A stretch of DNA of 64,000 bases from Hirudinaria manillensis (Eukaryota > Annelida > Clitellata > Hirudinida > Hirudinidae), in the NCBI GenBank assembly GCA_034509925.1, contig CM067536.1, positions 9,528,501-9,592,500 of the forward strand, in the 5' to 3' direction. The position numbers and the translations under genes were made by a program. Positions 28,001 to 38,095 of the stretch are shown piece by piece. The notes under the pieces were generated by a model. That model was not told where the DNA came from. It saw nothing but the letters and a program-made list of their open reading frames with translations, and made no database searches. Position 1 is the first letter of the stretch. Every line of letters begins with the position of its first letter.

Positions 28001-31000
28001 TGAATCCAGACAATGTTATAGAGCGGTAGCTCAACATTCGGCCGTCCTGTTCTTCTGCGTGGCCGAGCTTCCTAGTCTCGATCCCATGTATCAGTTCTCT
28101 CTCAATTGGTTCATCAATCTCTATATTTCTTCTATCCTTGCCAGGTCTAATATGAATGCTCAAAACTTGTCTCAGAAATGCCAATCTTCTATGTACATTT
28201 AACAAAAAAAAATTGAACAAGTGTTTGCATAAGTGAACACTTAAGGCTATTATAAATTGTTAAATATTTTATGCTTTTCAGTAATAAAGCAAAGTCATTG
28301 GACAAAAGGCTTCAAAATCTGATGAGCTACTTTCAATTGAATTTATTTGAAAATATCTGCAGGTCTATCTCCTCGAACCACATACTCGTTTTCTCTTTCC
28401 TGATGTGCGCAAATATCCTTGTGTTGGTATTTGCTTCAACTCATTTGAACTTTATAATTTAGGTTATCCATAAATCATTTTTCAAATATGGACCAAGCCC
28501 ATCTAAGTGCTAGAACAAAATACATTATGTGATTCTTACTTTTAGATCTAATGGTGAAATGAACAGAGAAGAAATTTTATTTTTTCTGACTGGAGGAGTT
28601 GGCTTAAAGCCTGAAGTACAAAATCCGGATGAAAGTTGGATTTCAGACAAAATGTGGGGTGAACTATGCAACATGACTCAGTTGGATGCCCTTAAAGGAT
28701 TCCTGTTCGAATATAGCTACCATTTGTGATTGTTTTCGTAGACAAAAGCTTATCATTAGTCCTTCAAAAGGAACTACTAGACAATCTTTAATTTTGTTAC
28801 ATAATATAGTAATCAGTCTTACTGTTTCAGTTTGAGTTTCACAAAAGATTTGGTTCTTTGGAAGGCCTGGCATGAAACACCACTTGCTTTGGAAGATGAA
28901 ATGCCTACTCCATGGAATTCAGTGGCAGATTTTCATCGTATGATAGTCATCAGGATCATCAGACCAGACAGAGTTTTGATGCCATTTTTTTTTATTTGTG
29001 TTGATTGCAAATTAAAATGTTGATACAAACATTATATATACCTGACTTTTTAAATATCACTATTTTCCATAGCCTAGTTTAGAAATTAGATATTCTTGCT
29101 TTAGGTGGTTTGTGCAGTTCAGAAATTTATTGGTTTGAAAATGGGAAACTCATTTGTTATGTCTCCAAAGTTTGACCTGATGAAATCCTTTGAAGATTCA
29201 AACTTCTCGACCCCTCTTATTTTTATCCTCTCGCCAGGAGCCGACCCTATTCAATTGCTTCTTAAATTTTCCTTGGATAAAGGCTTTGATGCCGAGAAGT
29301 TGGATGTCGTGTCACTGGGACAGGGACAAGTAAGGTCTAAGATGAGTGCTATTAAATAGTGAAGTCATTTATTAAATAGAAAGGTCGCTTTTCAATAGTC
29401 AAGCACGTACACTTTAAACAATCAGTTTGAAAAATTTGTCACCATATTTCTGATAATTCCTATATTTAATATTTTGTTTCATTTACTCTGACAGTATTTT
29501 ATTTGATATTTATATTTGATCTTTCTAACAAATGATATAAAAATCTATAGACATATAATATAAATTACTTCTTAAGCATGCAATGGTTGACCAATTGGCC
29601 AAATGGCAATCCCTTATGGGAAAACCATAATTTATATTTTATATGGTTATATTTTAATTAATGCATACTGAATGATGATTTGCCTGTTCACTTCAGTTTC
29701 CTTGGTTTCAGTCCAATAAAAAAAAATTTCAAAATGTGAACATCTAAGGGACCTATGGCCAGCAAAGTCATAGAAAAAGCCAAACAAGGGGGCACCTGGG
29801 TTTTGTTACAAAATTGCCATCTTGCCATGTCATGGATGCCTTCATTGGAAAAAATATGTGAGAATCTCAACAGAGAAAACACTCATCCAGATTTCAGGTT
29901 GTGGCTTTCCAGCTACCCATCTGACAAGGTAGTTTTTATATCTTTCAATTTTTGATTATCCTCTGAGATAATTTTTTCAGTAAACACTCTTGTTTTTGTC
30001 CTCCTTGCAGTTTCCTGTGTCCATTCTGCAGAATGGGATAAAAGTGACAAACGAGATTCCAACAGGCATAAAGCAGAATTTGCTTCAGTCCTACACCAGT
30101 GAACCAATTTCCAATCCAAACTTTTTCTATGGATGTCCAAATAAGCAGCACGTACGTCTCAGAGTCACCAGTTAATATTAATAAATATGAAAATGAGCTA
30201 GAAAGATGGAATTTTTACTTAGAAATGTCTATTAATTTGCACTATAAAGTGTAAGTTGGTATATTTAAGATCTTTTAATCGCATCATGTAACCATTTAAC
30301 GTGCATGATTACCTTTTAGTGAAGAGATACATTTCAACCTTTTTTATTGATGTTATGCAAATAGAAGGTGATAAAAAATAGATAAAATCAAAGCTGATTT
30401 TATTTTTTCATTATTATTTCATTAGTATAATTATTTTTTAGTCTGTGGAGGTCTTATCTAATCAATCTCTTTTAAAATACAAAGTATGCTATTAGTTTAG
30501 CTTTTTTGAGGATTTTCATGATACAGTCCATGGCAGTACTTGAACACTGGATTGGGTTGGAGTGTTACAAGCTGTTGTCCAGATCTTTAGTTGTTTTATT
30601 ACTGAAAACAGCAAGATGAGCAAAAACAGAGACTATATTTTTATATTACTTTTGAATCCTAACCCTAACCCATGGATTGCTCTTTCACCAATTTGACAGT
30701 GGACTGATAACAGTATTCCTTGTAATAAAATCAACATTAATAGGTTTTTGAAAAGCTGATGTTTGGACTGTGTCTGTTCCATGGGGTGTTACAAGAAAGA
30801 AAAAAATTTGGATCAATGGGGTTCAATGTCTCATATGCATTTAGTGGATCAGATTTGAGAATATCCCTCAGACAGTTGCAGGTTGATGAAATTATATGTA
30901 TATTTGGTATTAGATACATTATGATTATTAGTGCATAAAAAGTAGATCTATCATTGCCTTATCAAACACTTTCAACAGTTATTAATCAATGATTATGAAT

Positions 31001-33766
31001 CTGTGCCTTATGATGTCATCACATACTTGGTTGGAGAATGCAACTATGGTGGCAGAGTAACAGATGATAGAGATAGGAGATGTTTGCTCACCATACTTGA
31101 AGATTTCTGCAATGGAGACGTGGTAAATGTGCCCAGATACAAGTTTTCCTCTAGTCCTTCCTATTATGCCCCTCCAAAAGGGTCACTTGAGAGTTACATT
31201 GAGTTCATTAAGGTCAGACAGACAGAGTAAATGTTAAATAAATAAATAAATAAATATGTGTTTCAAATTGCTTATTATTAATTTCAATGTATGAGTATTC
31301 ACTGCATTAATGTTTGTCATAAGATGTAATGTTATTGTAGAATCTACCTCTTTATGAAGATCATGAGCTCTTTGGCATGCATGAGAATGTGATGACAATG
31401 AAACATATACAGGATACAAGACATTTCTTCAATAATCTTCTCAGCATCTTTGGGGTTTACGCAAATGTGTCTGGAACTAAAAATGATGACCAAGTCATTT
31501 CTATAACTACTGACATTCTTGGAAAGGTATCGACTCACTGGATGATCCCTTTGCATTTATGTGATATTTGAATCATTGTCTTTGTAAGTGCACATAACTC
31601 GTTTAGGAAGAGCTTCAGAGACACTTCCATTTATATAGGGTTCCTTCCTGTGGATGCTCATGACCATATGGGCTGGGTTTTAAATGCAACTCGTTACAAT
31701 TGTTGCCAACACCTTCTGAGCTATATTTATATAGCACTAACTCACATATGCACTTTCTGGAGGTGCAGGCTGGGTATCAAACATGACAGTAACAATACTG
31801 CACTCTGCACAAAACGGGGATGGATATTGCAGTGCTATAATCATATTGCCACATGAGTGAACAGAATTTCACTATTCACCAAAAATCTTTTAACAAGCAC
31901 TGCACACTGCTACTATTTTTTAAAAGGCTGCTTTTATGTCATTCCTATACTACATTCAAAGTTTCTTAGCAGGGAAGTTTAGGGGATGAGGAGAATATTG
32001 ATGGGAACAGTCCCAGAATTGAAGTCCCTTGGCCATGAGGGCTCATCCTTGTGTGCACATAATATTCAGTGCTTACATATTCATATTGTCTCTACATGAC
32101 ATACACTTTATGCTCAATCATTTATAAAACCTTCCCATGGCCTCTCACAGACTGGGCTGTGATGCCAATGAAACAGCTAACTTTCACTCCATGTCTCACA
32201 TGAACCACTTGCAACCATTCCAAAAAAAGGAACATTAATTTTTACAGCTTCTTGGGGAATTTAATCTAGGTGATGTGAAAAAAAAGTATCCAGTCTCTTA
32301 TGGAGATGCCATGAATGCCCTCCTAACTCAGGAAATGGCCAGATTCAATAAGTACCCCATCTTTCCTTTACGTTATTAGGTGCACCAACTACGTAAAACA
32401 TAATTGATATCTGATCAAGTTCATATATATTTGAGGTTGACCTCAAACATTAAAGGAAGTCTGAGCAATCTACAAAATGCTATTCATGGTCTTAGTGTGA
32501 TGTCAACAGAACTGGAGTCCCTTGGCAACAGCATTCTCACAGGAAGAATACCACAATCTTGGATCGTCACCTCGTACCCATCCCCAAAATCTCTTGCTGG
32601 CTACATTCACGATCTTGTCCAAAGGCAGCACTTTTTCCAAGTGTGAACCTTAAAGTTATTTTTGATAATTCTAGTTTTTTAAATGATAGGTGACCAAAGG
32701 CCTGGTTTTGAACCTTTTGCCAATCAAGCACTAGTTAAAGTCAACTGCATGAATCAACACAACTTTAGCAATTTTAAACTACATTTCAATTGGATATCTG
32801 TAATAAATAATAAAATAAAAGTCGTTAATGTTTCAGTCCTGGTATGAAGAAGGACCACCCAATATTTTTTGGATTTCTGGATTCTTTTTTATACAGGCCT
32901 TCCTAACTGGAATGATGCAAAATTTTGCCAGGACTCACAAGATTCCTATTGACCAATTAGAGTATGATAGCCAGGTTAGTTATAATATTTACTTAGCACT
33001 ATAATGGTCAAGATCACGTGAAGAGGCAGAATGCTGCCTATCGAATGCTTCGTGTCTTGGTATGCCAAACTGCGAACCCGACAGAGGCACTGACCTTTGC
33101 TTTCACCTCCCATGAATGCGGCCCTCTTTGCCAACTATTCCCGACGATAGTTCGATGCATATTTCCAACGTAAGAAATTTCTAGATGATGACATCGCCGA
33201 ATAATTTGCCTGCATTGGAAATGGGAGCCTATGTGCATGGATTGTTCCTCGAAGGAGCAAAGTGGGATTCCAGGAGGTTTGTATCAAATAAAGTTGAAAA
33301 TTTCATGGCCATTATGCATCCCGATTAAGTAAAGGGTTGAGGCCCAGAAATGTCCCCAAGGAAATATTACAAAACAAATGTCATCCCACCTCAAGGAACA
33401 TTATAGTAGATGAAGATTCAAAGGTTCTACGTTACCCAGTGCCCATCATCTGGTTCAAACCACTGAAGAAGTTTGAGCTGCCACTAAGTGACCAAAGGTA
33501 CCTAAATTCAATTTTTTAATTAGCTAACAAAGAAATTGCACCTCATATCCAAATTGATAGATCAGCATCATTGTTTGTAAATGCATGTAAAAGCACTTCA
33601 CTTCAGGTATAGGTGCCCCCTCTACAATACAACCCAAAGAAGTGGCGTGCTCTCCACAACTGGACATTCGACCAACTTCGTCTGTTTCATTCCGTTGGAC
33701 ACCAAACAACCCTCTAAGCATTGGGTCAAGAGAGGAGCAGCTCTTATCTGCCAACTCGATGACTGA
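4616..33766 (+). CDS. DNAH12: Axonemal inner-arm dynein heavy chain, DNAH3/7/12 group (DNAH12 closest by eye)
   Basis: Seventy exons were chained by homology and splice phase into one open frame of 11,964 nt, about 3,987 residues plus stop. That is the usual length of single-headed inner-arm dyneins (about 4,000 aa). It is an ATP-driven motor of ciliary axonemes that walks on the B-tubule of the neighbouring doublet. Order: N-terminal tail, linker, AAA1 to AAA4, coiled-coil stalk with microtubule-binding tip, AAA5, AAA6 and C-terminal cap ending [11 protein letters not shown]-loops are G-P-A-G-T-G-K-T (AAA1), G-E-P-L-G-G-K-S (AAA2), G-P-T-G-T-G-K-S (AAA3) and G-V-G-G-S-G-R-Q-S (AAA4). Every exon needed is present and open, so the gene looks functional. 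The first ATG after an upstream TTG-initiated frame is taken as start; a 5' UTR exon is possible. Five introns have GC donors. Paralogue choice within DNAH3/7/12 is uncertain. A 1.5-kb retrotransposon sits in intron 54. Confidence 0.93.
13118..14105 (+). other. Dynein exons 24-26: AAA1, the main ATPase site
   Basis: Exons 13118-13313, 13558-13650 and 13713-14105. Walker [11 protein letters not shown] is complete in exon 24. Walker B C-F-D-E-F-N lies in exon 25. Exon 26 holds the conserved [14 protein letters not shown] sensor region. This is the hydrolysis site that drives motility in all dyneins, and no catalytic residue is missing. Exon 26 is unusually long (393 bp) and CpG-rich compared with the AT-rich exons upstream. 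Confidence 0.93.
14511..14725. repeat. TAA microsatellite with a GC-richer, possibly transposon-derived stretch
   Basis: Intron 26 of the dynein gene contains TAA-type trinucleotide repeats (about 14564-14613) followed by about 100 bp of much higher GC content. That stretch ends in a second AT-rich TAAATAAATAATAAA tail near 14717-14731. GC-rich DNA between AT repeats in an intron usually marks a short transposable-element remnant. I cannot assign a family, and no coding frame or clear target duplication is visible. Confidence 0.4.
14951..17194 (+). other. Dynein exons 27-32: AAA2
   Basis: Exons 14951-15180, 15446-15629, 15768-15992, 16098-16280, 16573-16701, 16997-17194. The P-loop V-G-E-P-L-G-G-K-S spans the start of exon 28, and [12 protein letters not shown] in exon 29 is the Walker B-like strand. 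[12 protein letters not shown] and [11 protein letters not shown] (exons 29-30) are near invariant in the family. AAA2 binds ATP without hydrolysing it in characterised dyneins. Exons 31-32 are the least conserved part: only G-L-V-W-T-V-G-S-L and the following D-F-F-L-K-D-F anchor the alignment. Confidence 0.88.
17319..19562 (+). other. Dynein exons 33-39: AAA3
   Basis: Exons 17319-17458, 18061-18199, 18343-18509, 18638-18827, 19059-19246, 19357-19431, 19487-19562. Walker A G-P-T-G-T-G-K-S is in exon 34 and Walker B V-I-F-I-D-D-F-N in exon 35. AAA3 is the main regulatory nucleotide site of dynein. Oddities: introns 33 and 37 begin with GC (17459 and 19247) if the family reading frame is kept. 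The loop after [10 protein letters not shown], normally rich in G-P-P-G-G-G-R, reads [10 protein letters not shown] here. Confidence 0.85.
19704..21853 (+). other. Dynein exons 40-45: AAA4 and the start of the stalk
   Basis: Exons 19704-19873, 20095-20287, 20779-20944, 21214-21395, 21483-21645, 21702-21853. AAA4 P-loop G-V-G-G-S-G-R-Q-S is in exon 41 and the Walker B strand [11 protein letters not shown] in exon 42. [15 protein letters not shown] and N-C-C-T-I-D-W-F (exon 43) are typical. Intron 40 starts with GCAAGA, a good GC-donor consensus. Intron 44 (21646-21701) is only 56 bp. Exon 45 ends in the T-P-T-S-Y-L-D-L helix leading into stalk helix 1. Confidence 0.87.
22122..24176 (+). other. 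Dynein exons 46-50: stalk coiled coil and microtubule-binding tip
   Basis: Exons 22122-22379, 22449-22580, 22761-22850, 23421-23732, 23958-24176. Exon 46 is the ascending heptad-rich helix ending in [13 protein letters not shown]. Exons 47-48 carry the microtubule-binding globule ([20 protein letters not shown]). Exons 49-50 give the descending helix (A-P-K-K-D-K-M then K-L-D-R-A-K-R-L-I) and G-L-G-G-E-K-S-R-W. Intron 48 begins GC at 22851 in the only phase that joins S-L-Q to P-L-T-M. Confidence 0.88.
24286..33766 (+). other. Dynein exons 51-70: AAA5, AAA6 and C-terminal domain
   Basis: Exons: 24286-24431, 24860-25074, 25179-25371, 25622-25814, 27972-28144, 28282-28422, 28546-28704, 28831-28972, 29105-29329, 29749-29928, 30011-30151, 30744-30881, 30979-31212, 31341-31526, 32248-32351, 32436-32640, 32837-32974, 33185-33276, 33330-33497, 33607-33766. 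AAA5 shows [13 protein letters not shown]6 shows [19 protein letters not shown] and R-L-W-L-S-S-Y-P. The C-terminal cap has [22 protein letters not shown] and [10 protein letters not shown]. All are intact. Exon 69 is entered at 33330 (AAG|T), the only acceptor that keeps the frame into [10 protein letters not shown]. Intron 54 is 2.16 kb because of a retrotransposon. Confidence 0.88.
26225..27750 (+). mobile_element. 5'-truncated non-LTR retrotransposon with restriction-like endonuclease (R2/R4/NeSL-type)
   Basis: An open frame of about 450 codons (first ATG 26251, stop 27604-27606) encodes the C-terminal part of a retrotransposon protein. It contains a thumb-like L-L-P-R-L-N-Y-I-L segment and then a cysteine/histidine motif [16 protein letters not shown] restriction-like nuclease core follows: R-P-D-I, then [10 protein letters not shown], with K-Y-Q-G. 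The finger's expected first Cys is Asp (D-R-R-C), so the copy may be decayed. The reverse-transcriptase palm is missing, so it is a 5'-truncated insertion, in the same orientation as the dynein gene, in intron 54. AGTAATAATAAT-like sequence flanks both ends (about 26226-26240 and 27740-27753), a likely target duplication inside a TAA repeat. R4-clade Dong is known for TAA targets, but clade placement here is by eye only. Confidence 0.85.
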
Positions 33767-33935
33767 GATTGATCAAAGCAATTTCAAACCATAAATGTCA
33801 AACTTTTCAGGAATGAAGGGACATTATAAATGGCCAGTTCAATTGGAATTGCAGATAAGAAAAACAAATACTTCCAAGTTCTTATAAAATAGAAACCAAA
33901 ATAGCAAATCATGATCAAAGACTGATCATTGCAGT
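33767..33935. other. Short spacer between convergent genes
   Basis: Only 169 bp separate the dynein stop from the stop of the minus-strand HMG-box gene. The two 3' untranslated regions almost certainly overlap. I see no clean AATAAA for either gene in this stretch. Confidence 0.6.
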
Positions 33936-36387
33936 TCATCCTTCATCCCTACAGAGATCGTTGTCATCATCTTCATCACTACTCTCCTCGTCCTTAGTGT
34001 CGCCATGCAGCTCATCCTGGTTATTTCTCAGATGTTGTCCTTGAACATTCAGAGACGCAGAGGAAGGCATGAGGTCGGAATCCTTGAACGCCTCGGAAGG
34101 GTTTCCGGGATCGACTCTGGCCCTTTTTGTCATCTGATGGTATTTATTAAGCAATCACAAACTTCTAAATTATAAACTTATCATTAAAATGTGTGCAATG
34201 GACTCACTTCTTGATATTCCTTCATCTTACATTCATATCTTTTCCTTTCCCCTTCAGCCATTTGTTCATAGGGAGCCTTCTCTTCCAGCGTCAATTTTCT
34301 CCATTCTTCGCCGGCTAAATTCAGTCCAATAAGTTAAGCAGTTGCATGAGAAATGAAACTCTTTCGATAGGTCAATGAAGCGAACAGACAAAAGCAAGTC
34401 AATACAAAAACTTGAGCAGCTCATAAACAGTCATCAACAATTTAATTACTTAGCTGATTGTTGACTTGCCTGCTCTCAGGATTTCCTTATGTTCTGAAAT
34501 CTTGTCCTTCATCTTGACTCTGAAGTCAGCTAGCCATAAGAAATAAGATGATTGTGGTCTCTTTGGTTTATTAGCATCTTTGCCAGTGTATGCAGCCATC
34601 TGGTACATACATTTAGAATGACAATTACAATAAGCCTATCAATGCTGCATATCTAGCTATCAACTTTAGCTGAAAAATATGATTTGAATTGTCGTGAAAA
34701 TGCCCAACAACCACAGCAAGATTTCAGGCCATTCATATAGCACGTCTTCCCAGCAGCATTGGAAATGTCCCTTCAGCATTGCACCCAAGATTTCTTCTAT
34801 TTAACAATTTATTGTATTCTATTTACACTTTATTATAGGTGAACCCACTTGTCCGTATCTAAGATAATGTCATCAAAAGAAAGTAAAAGTTGGGGCTGTT
34901 ATTTATCAAAACATTACTATGTTAAATGTTAAATTACGGTCAAGTAAAGTAAAACTTAACTGAAAAAATTTTGCAATCCAATAAGTAGAAACAAAAAAAC
35001 AGCAATGGGCAAAAGAAGCAGAACCCGAGTCTAAATTTCTCTTCGAATAACAATTACCTAGAAAATAGTCGTGCCGAGCCACGATTCTCCGTCGGGGTAA
35101 GTTAAAGTTGCTCTTAAACTTCATAGGTCATGAAAATAAAACATAAGAGAATGGAGATGCTAAGTAACAATTTAAATGAGGCCCTGGGGACGTTCACCCA
35201 CAACTTGTAAACAAATATTGTGCAACAATGTTTGACTAGAAAATGTATTTCCGGAATGTGACTCATGAATCTGAGTTTTTCCTAACTTTGGATTGTCAGA
35301 GATCTCTCAACTTTAGCAAGTAGAAATAATCATGAAGTACTACAAATCTAGTCTTAAGTGTACCTTGTTGCTTAATGAAAATATTGTCAAAGAAATTTCA
35401 TTTGTAAGGAGTTGTACATTTTGGCTTTATTTAGTAAAATGATGAAAAAATACACAGGTAAGGAAAATTATTAGACAGATTCTAAGTGGGGTTCCCTAAC
35501 TCATAATATCAAATAAAATGGATTAAAACCCACTTCCTGATCAAATCTTGTTTTGTCTTCAGCTGCCATGGCTCGAAACTGTGCCCTTTCTTCTTCATTG
35601 AGGTTTCTCCATTTCTCAGCTACCTGCTTAGTCCATTCAGAAACCTAGTTTATATTTAACTTTTTTTAATATATTATTCACATAATCTGGTTAACAGTTG
35701 CTACCACGTGTTCGCTAGTTTACAGAACAAGTCTCACCTTACTAATTCTTTCTCCTCTTTTAGCTGCTGATTCCCTTTCTAACTGAGCAAAGTAGAAGTA
35801 GGCAGTGGTTGGCCTTTTTGGCCTATTTGGATCCTTTTGCTTCCTCTTTGCGGCTTGTGACATAAGAATGTTTGCACCGTACTGGCCATGCATTCTAATT
35901 GTGGCGTAATTTGAATTTTTCATCATGTCACCAGTGTATGAATTCATCCTTGGGTAATATTGAGGATTAGACATTCTGTTGTCAAATGAGGTTGGTGCTT
36001 TGACAGCCGTTGGCTTCACTTCTAAACTTGTAGGGCTTGTGTTAGTCATGGGCATGCTACATGTGGGTGTATTCACTGAAAAAGCAGTGCTAGCTCCGGT
36101 CATCAAATTACACATCCTACCTTCTTTAAAAATTGATCTATCTAAAGATGAGGATGAATGTTAAATCGTTCCTCCAAAAACATCAATCCGAAAAAAAATT
36201 TAGCGCAGACATACTTCCAATGACATCTTGATTTGTAGCGTTATGCGCCTGTTGCGCAGATCTCACCACATGAGATTGTAAATGCTTGTCGATGTCTTTA
36301 TGAGCAACAACAATTAATGAGTTACGACGAATGAAAACGTTCCAAGAAATTAGTCCTACCTGTATTGATGAAATGTTGATAAGACAT
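33936..36387 (-). CDS. Two-HMG-box chromatin protein (HMGB-like) with N-terminal extension
   Basis: Seven exons in transcript order: 36387-36360, 36295-36215, 36123-35738, 35644-35534, 34599-34470, 34314-34208, 34133-33936, giving 346 residues. Residues 1-130 are a low-complexity, Q/S/T/N-rich extension. HMG box 1 (about 134-200) opens with K-D-P-N-R-P-K-R-P-T-T-A-Y. Box 2 (about 212-280) opens with K-D-A-N-K-P-K-R-P-Q-S-S-Y. The C-terminus is acidic (D-E-E-S-S-D-E-D-D-D-N-D), as in HMGB proteins. Expected role: non-sequence-specific DNA bending in the nucleus. The fifth exon ends in a strong GC donor (GCAAGT at 34469-34464). Each box is split by an intron. The start M-S-Y-Q-H-F-I-N-T is on a tiny exon and less certain than the rest. 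Human HMGB1-3 lack such a long extension; Dsp1-like invertebrate proteins have one. Confidence 0.85.
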
Positions 36388-37002
36388 AACCAAAAAAATC
36401 TGAGGTCTTCTAGAATATGTCACCGTATCGAATGCACCGCAAACCTGCTTATTGTCAAATATTAGTCTCGACAGAAACGAGGCTCAGCACAACATACTTA
36501 GGCTTGGACACGTGACAATATTCTTCTCAATTTAGTGCGGGAAGTTATTTGTAAGGTTATCAACGACTTTATTCAAAGTTTTATTAATAATGTTTTAATT
36601 TATAACAAAATTTTGTTAATGATCTATTTTTGAATTTGTTTTTGTAAACCACTAACGTTTAACTTCATACACATATTCCAATAGTTTCTCTATCCGATGT
36701 GCTACATAATAAAGTGCTATGAAAGCCATCTCAAGCTTACAACTTATTGTTCTTGTGTTGTGTATTTGGAGTAAATATTTAGTGATACAAAGTGTTACTT
36801 TTTCTTTACATATTACTTTACTAAATGTTTACATGCTTGCAAGACATTGTTCTAGCAGCCATATCAGTTGCTTTATTGTAATACAGTTTAGTCGGACTAT
36901 GTAGCAAACCAAACAGAACATCCAAGTTACAAAATCCTGGGCTTACACGCAACATTAAGTGCAATTTTCCATTATCGATGCTTGAAACCATCTCCATCCT
37001 TT

Positions 37003-37194
37003 TTAACTATTTTGTAATTGCTTTAAGATTTCAGCAGGAAACATATTTCCTCTCGGGCTCATCTTTGGTCCGAGGCTCTGGAGCTGAGAAACACTGTATT
37101 TTATCTGGTTTAATTTGTCGTGATCCATTGATTTAATTGGGACATTTTTTCCAATTGTATTTAAGTACAAGTAGAACACGGCAGCCAAGCTCAT
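37003..37194 (-). CDS. Small ORF, unknown 63-aa protein with possible membrane segment
   Basis: An ATG at 37194 opens a 63-codon frame. The N-terminus is hydrophobic (S-L-A-A-V-F-Y-L-Y-L-N) and the rest is basic and polar, ending I-L-K-Q-L-Q-N-S. Codon use looks plausible, but I do not recognise the family. The CR1/L2-like fragment begins within about 10 bp upstream of this ATG, so the frame could be the last exon of a gene whose upstream part was displaced, or chance. The rest of 36388-37002 shows only a short signal-peptide-like frame on + (36719-36904) that I do not support. Confidence 0.3.
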   Translation of the reverse strand: MSLAAVFYLYLNTIGKNVPIKSMDHDKLNQIKYSVSQLQSLGPKMSPRGNMFPAEILKQLQNS

Positions 37195-37199
37195 ATTCA

Positions 37200-37626
37200 A
37201 CAAGAGGAAGTATGATCACGTGTCACCGCTCCTCTACGAGCTCCACTGGCTGCGTATCCACCAGCGCATCGACTACAAGATCGCCACGCTGGTCTACAAA
37301 TCTCTCTTGGGCTGCTCACCGTCCTACCTGCCATTCACCCGCAGTGCGCACCTCCAGGGCAGACGCGGTCTCAGGTCCACATCCAGAGGCTCCCTCTTCC
37401 GCCCACACGCCAACCGCGCCACGCTTGACGGCAGGTCCATCGACGTCGTTGGGCCCAGGACCTGGAACAGACTAGATCCTAAGGTGACGACCTCAGACCC
37501 AGCCGGTTTCCACTCCGCCCTGAAGACCTTCCTCTTCAGGGAAAGCCACCCGCATCCCCCTCAGTGGCCTTGAAGTCCATCGGACATAACGCCACTTTAA
37601 TCAACCTGAATTATTATTATTATTAT
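37200..37626 (+). mobile_element. 3' end of a CR1/L2-like LINE (5'-truncated)
   Basis: The frame ending at 37573 carries the C-terminal signature of CR1/L2-type reverse-transcriptase proteins: P-L-L-Y-E-L-H-W-L near the start, then Y-K-I-A-T-L-V-Y-K-S-L, L-R-S-T, V-G-P-R-T-W-N-R-L and F-H-S-A-L-K-T-F-L-F. The reading frame is open back to about 37203, where similarity begins abruptly, consistent with 5' truncation. The 3' end is a (TTA)n tail at about 37611-37628. The sequence is GC-rich against an AT-rich background. No endonuclease or catalytic reverse-transcriptase motifs remain. Confidence 0.85.
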
Positions 37627-37628
37627 TA

Positions 37629-38095
37629 CAATTTCATAAAATGATAACTTAAGGAGTTTTTCCGAAAAAGTTTGATACTGTTAGTTTAAGTGGTCCATAG
37701 CGAACACATCAAGTGAGAGCTAATAATAGATTCTTCGCCATAATGTGTTACATTACATATGTGACAGTGATGACCAAATTAATCTGCATCGATATTTTTA
37801 ATATACTCGACCTATTTTATTATTATTATTTCTATGGAAATATATCGGTTAAATGGCCCGAACCGATTGTGGTACGAATTTAGTAATAAATAACAGGAAT
37901 AGTTTTTCTGAAGATGCCAGTCAAACGAACATAATCGAAACGCTTTTAGCAGCGTTTATTTGTCGATTTTACTTTTAAAGATGACGCGTAAATAAAAGCA
38001 TACTTTGCAAGATAGGCTTTCTCAGAAAAGCAAATAAATAGATATAAATATATATACATATAGGATGCTATGTGTGTTCTGTAAACTGATGTCCC
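37629..38095. other. OSBP 5' flank
   Basis: AT-rich DNA between the LINE tail and the OSBP ATG. It should contain the OSBP promoter and 5' UTR. I see no exon on either strand. Confidence 0.4.

Noticed and set aside
31590-32160. Intron segment with TTTATATAG and GCAGGCTGGGTATC, vaguely like a SINE and like 14520-14560
   Set aside because: Similarity is limited to short motifs; no A/B boxes, tail or target duplication could be shown.
36719-36904. 61-codon hydrophobic frame with ATG on + strand
   Set aside because: No supporting splice, family or neighbour evidence; chance frames of this length are expected in AT-rich DNA.
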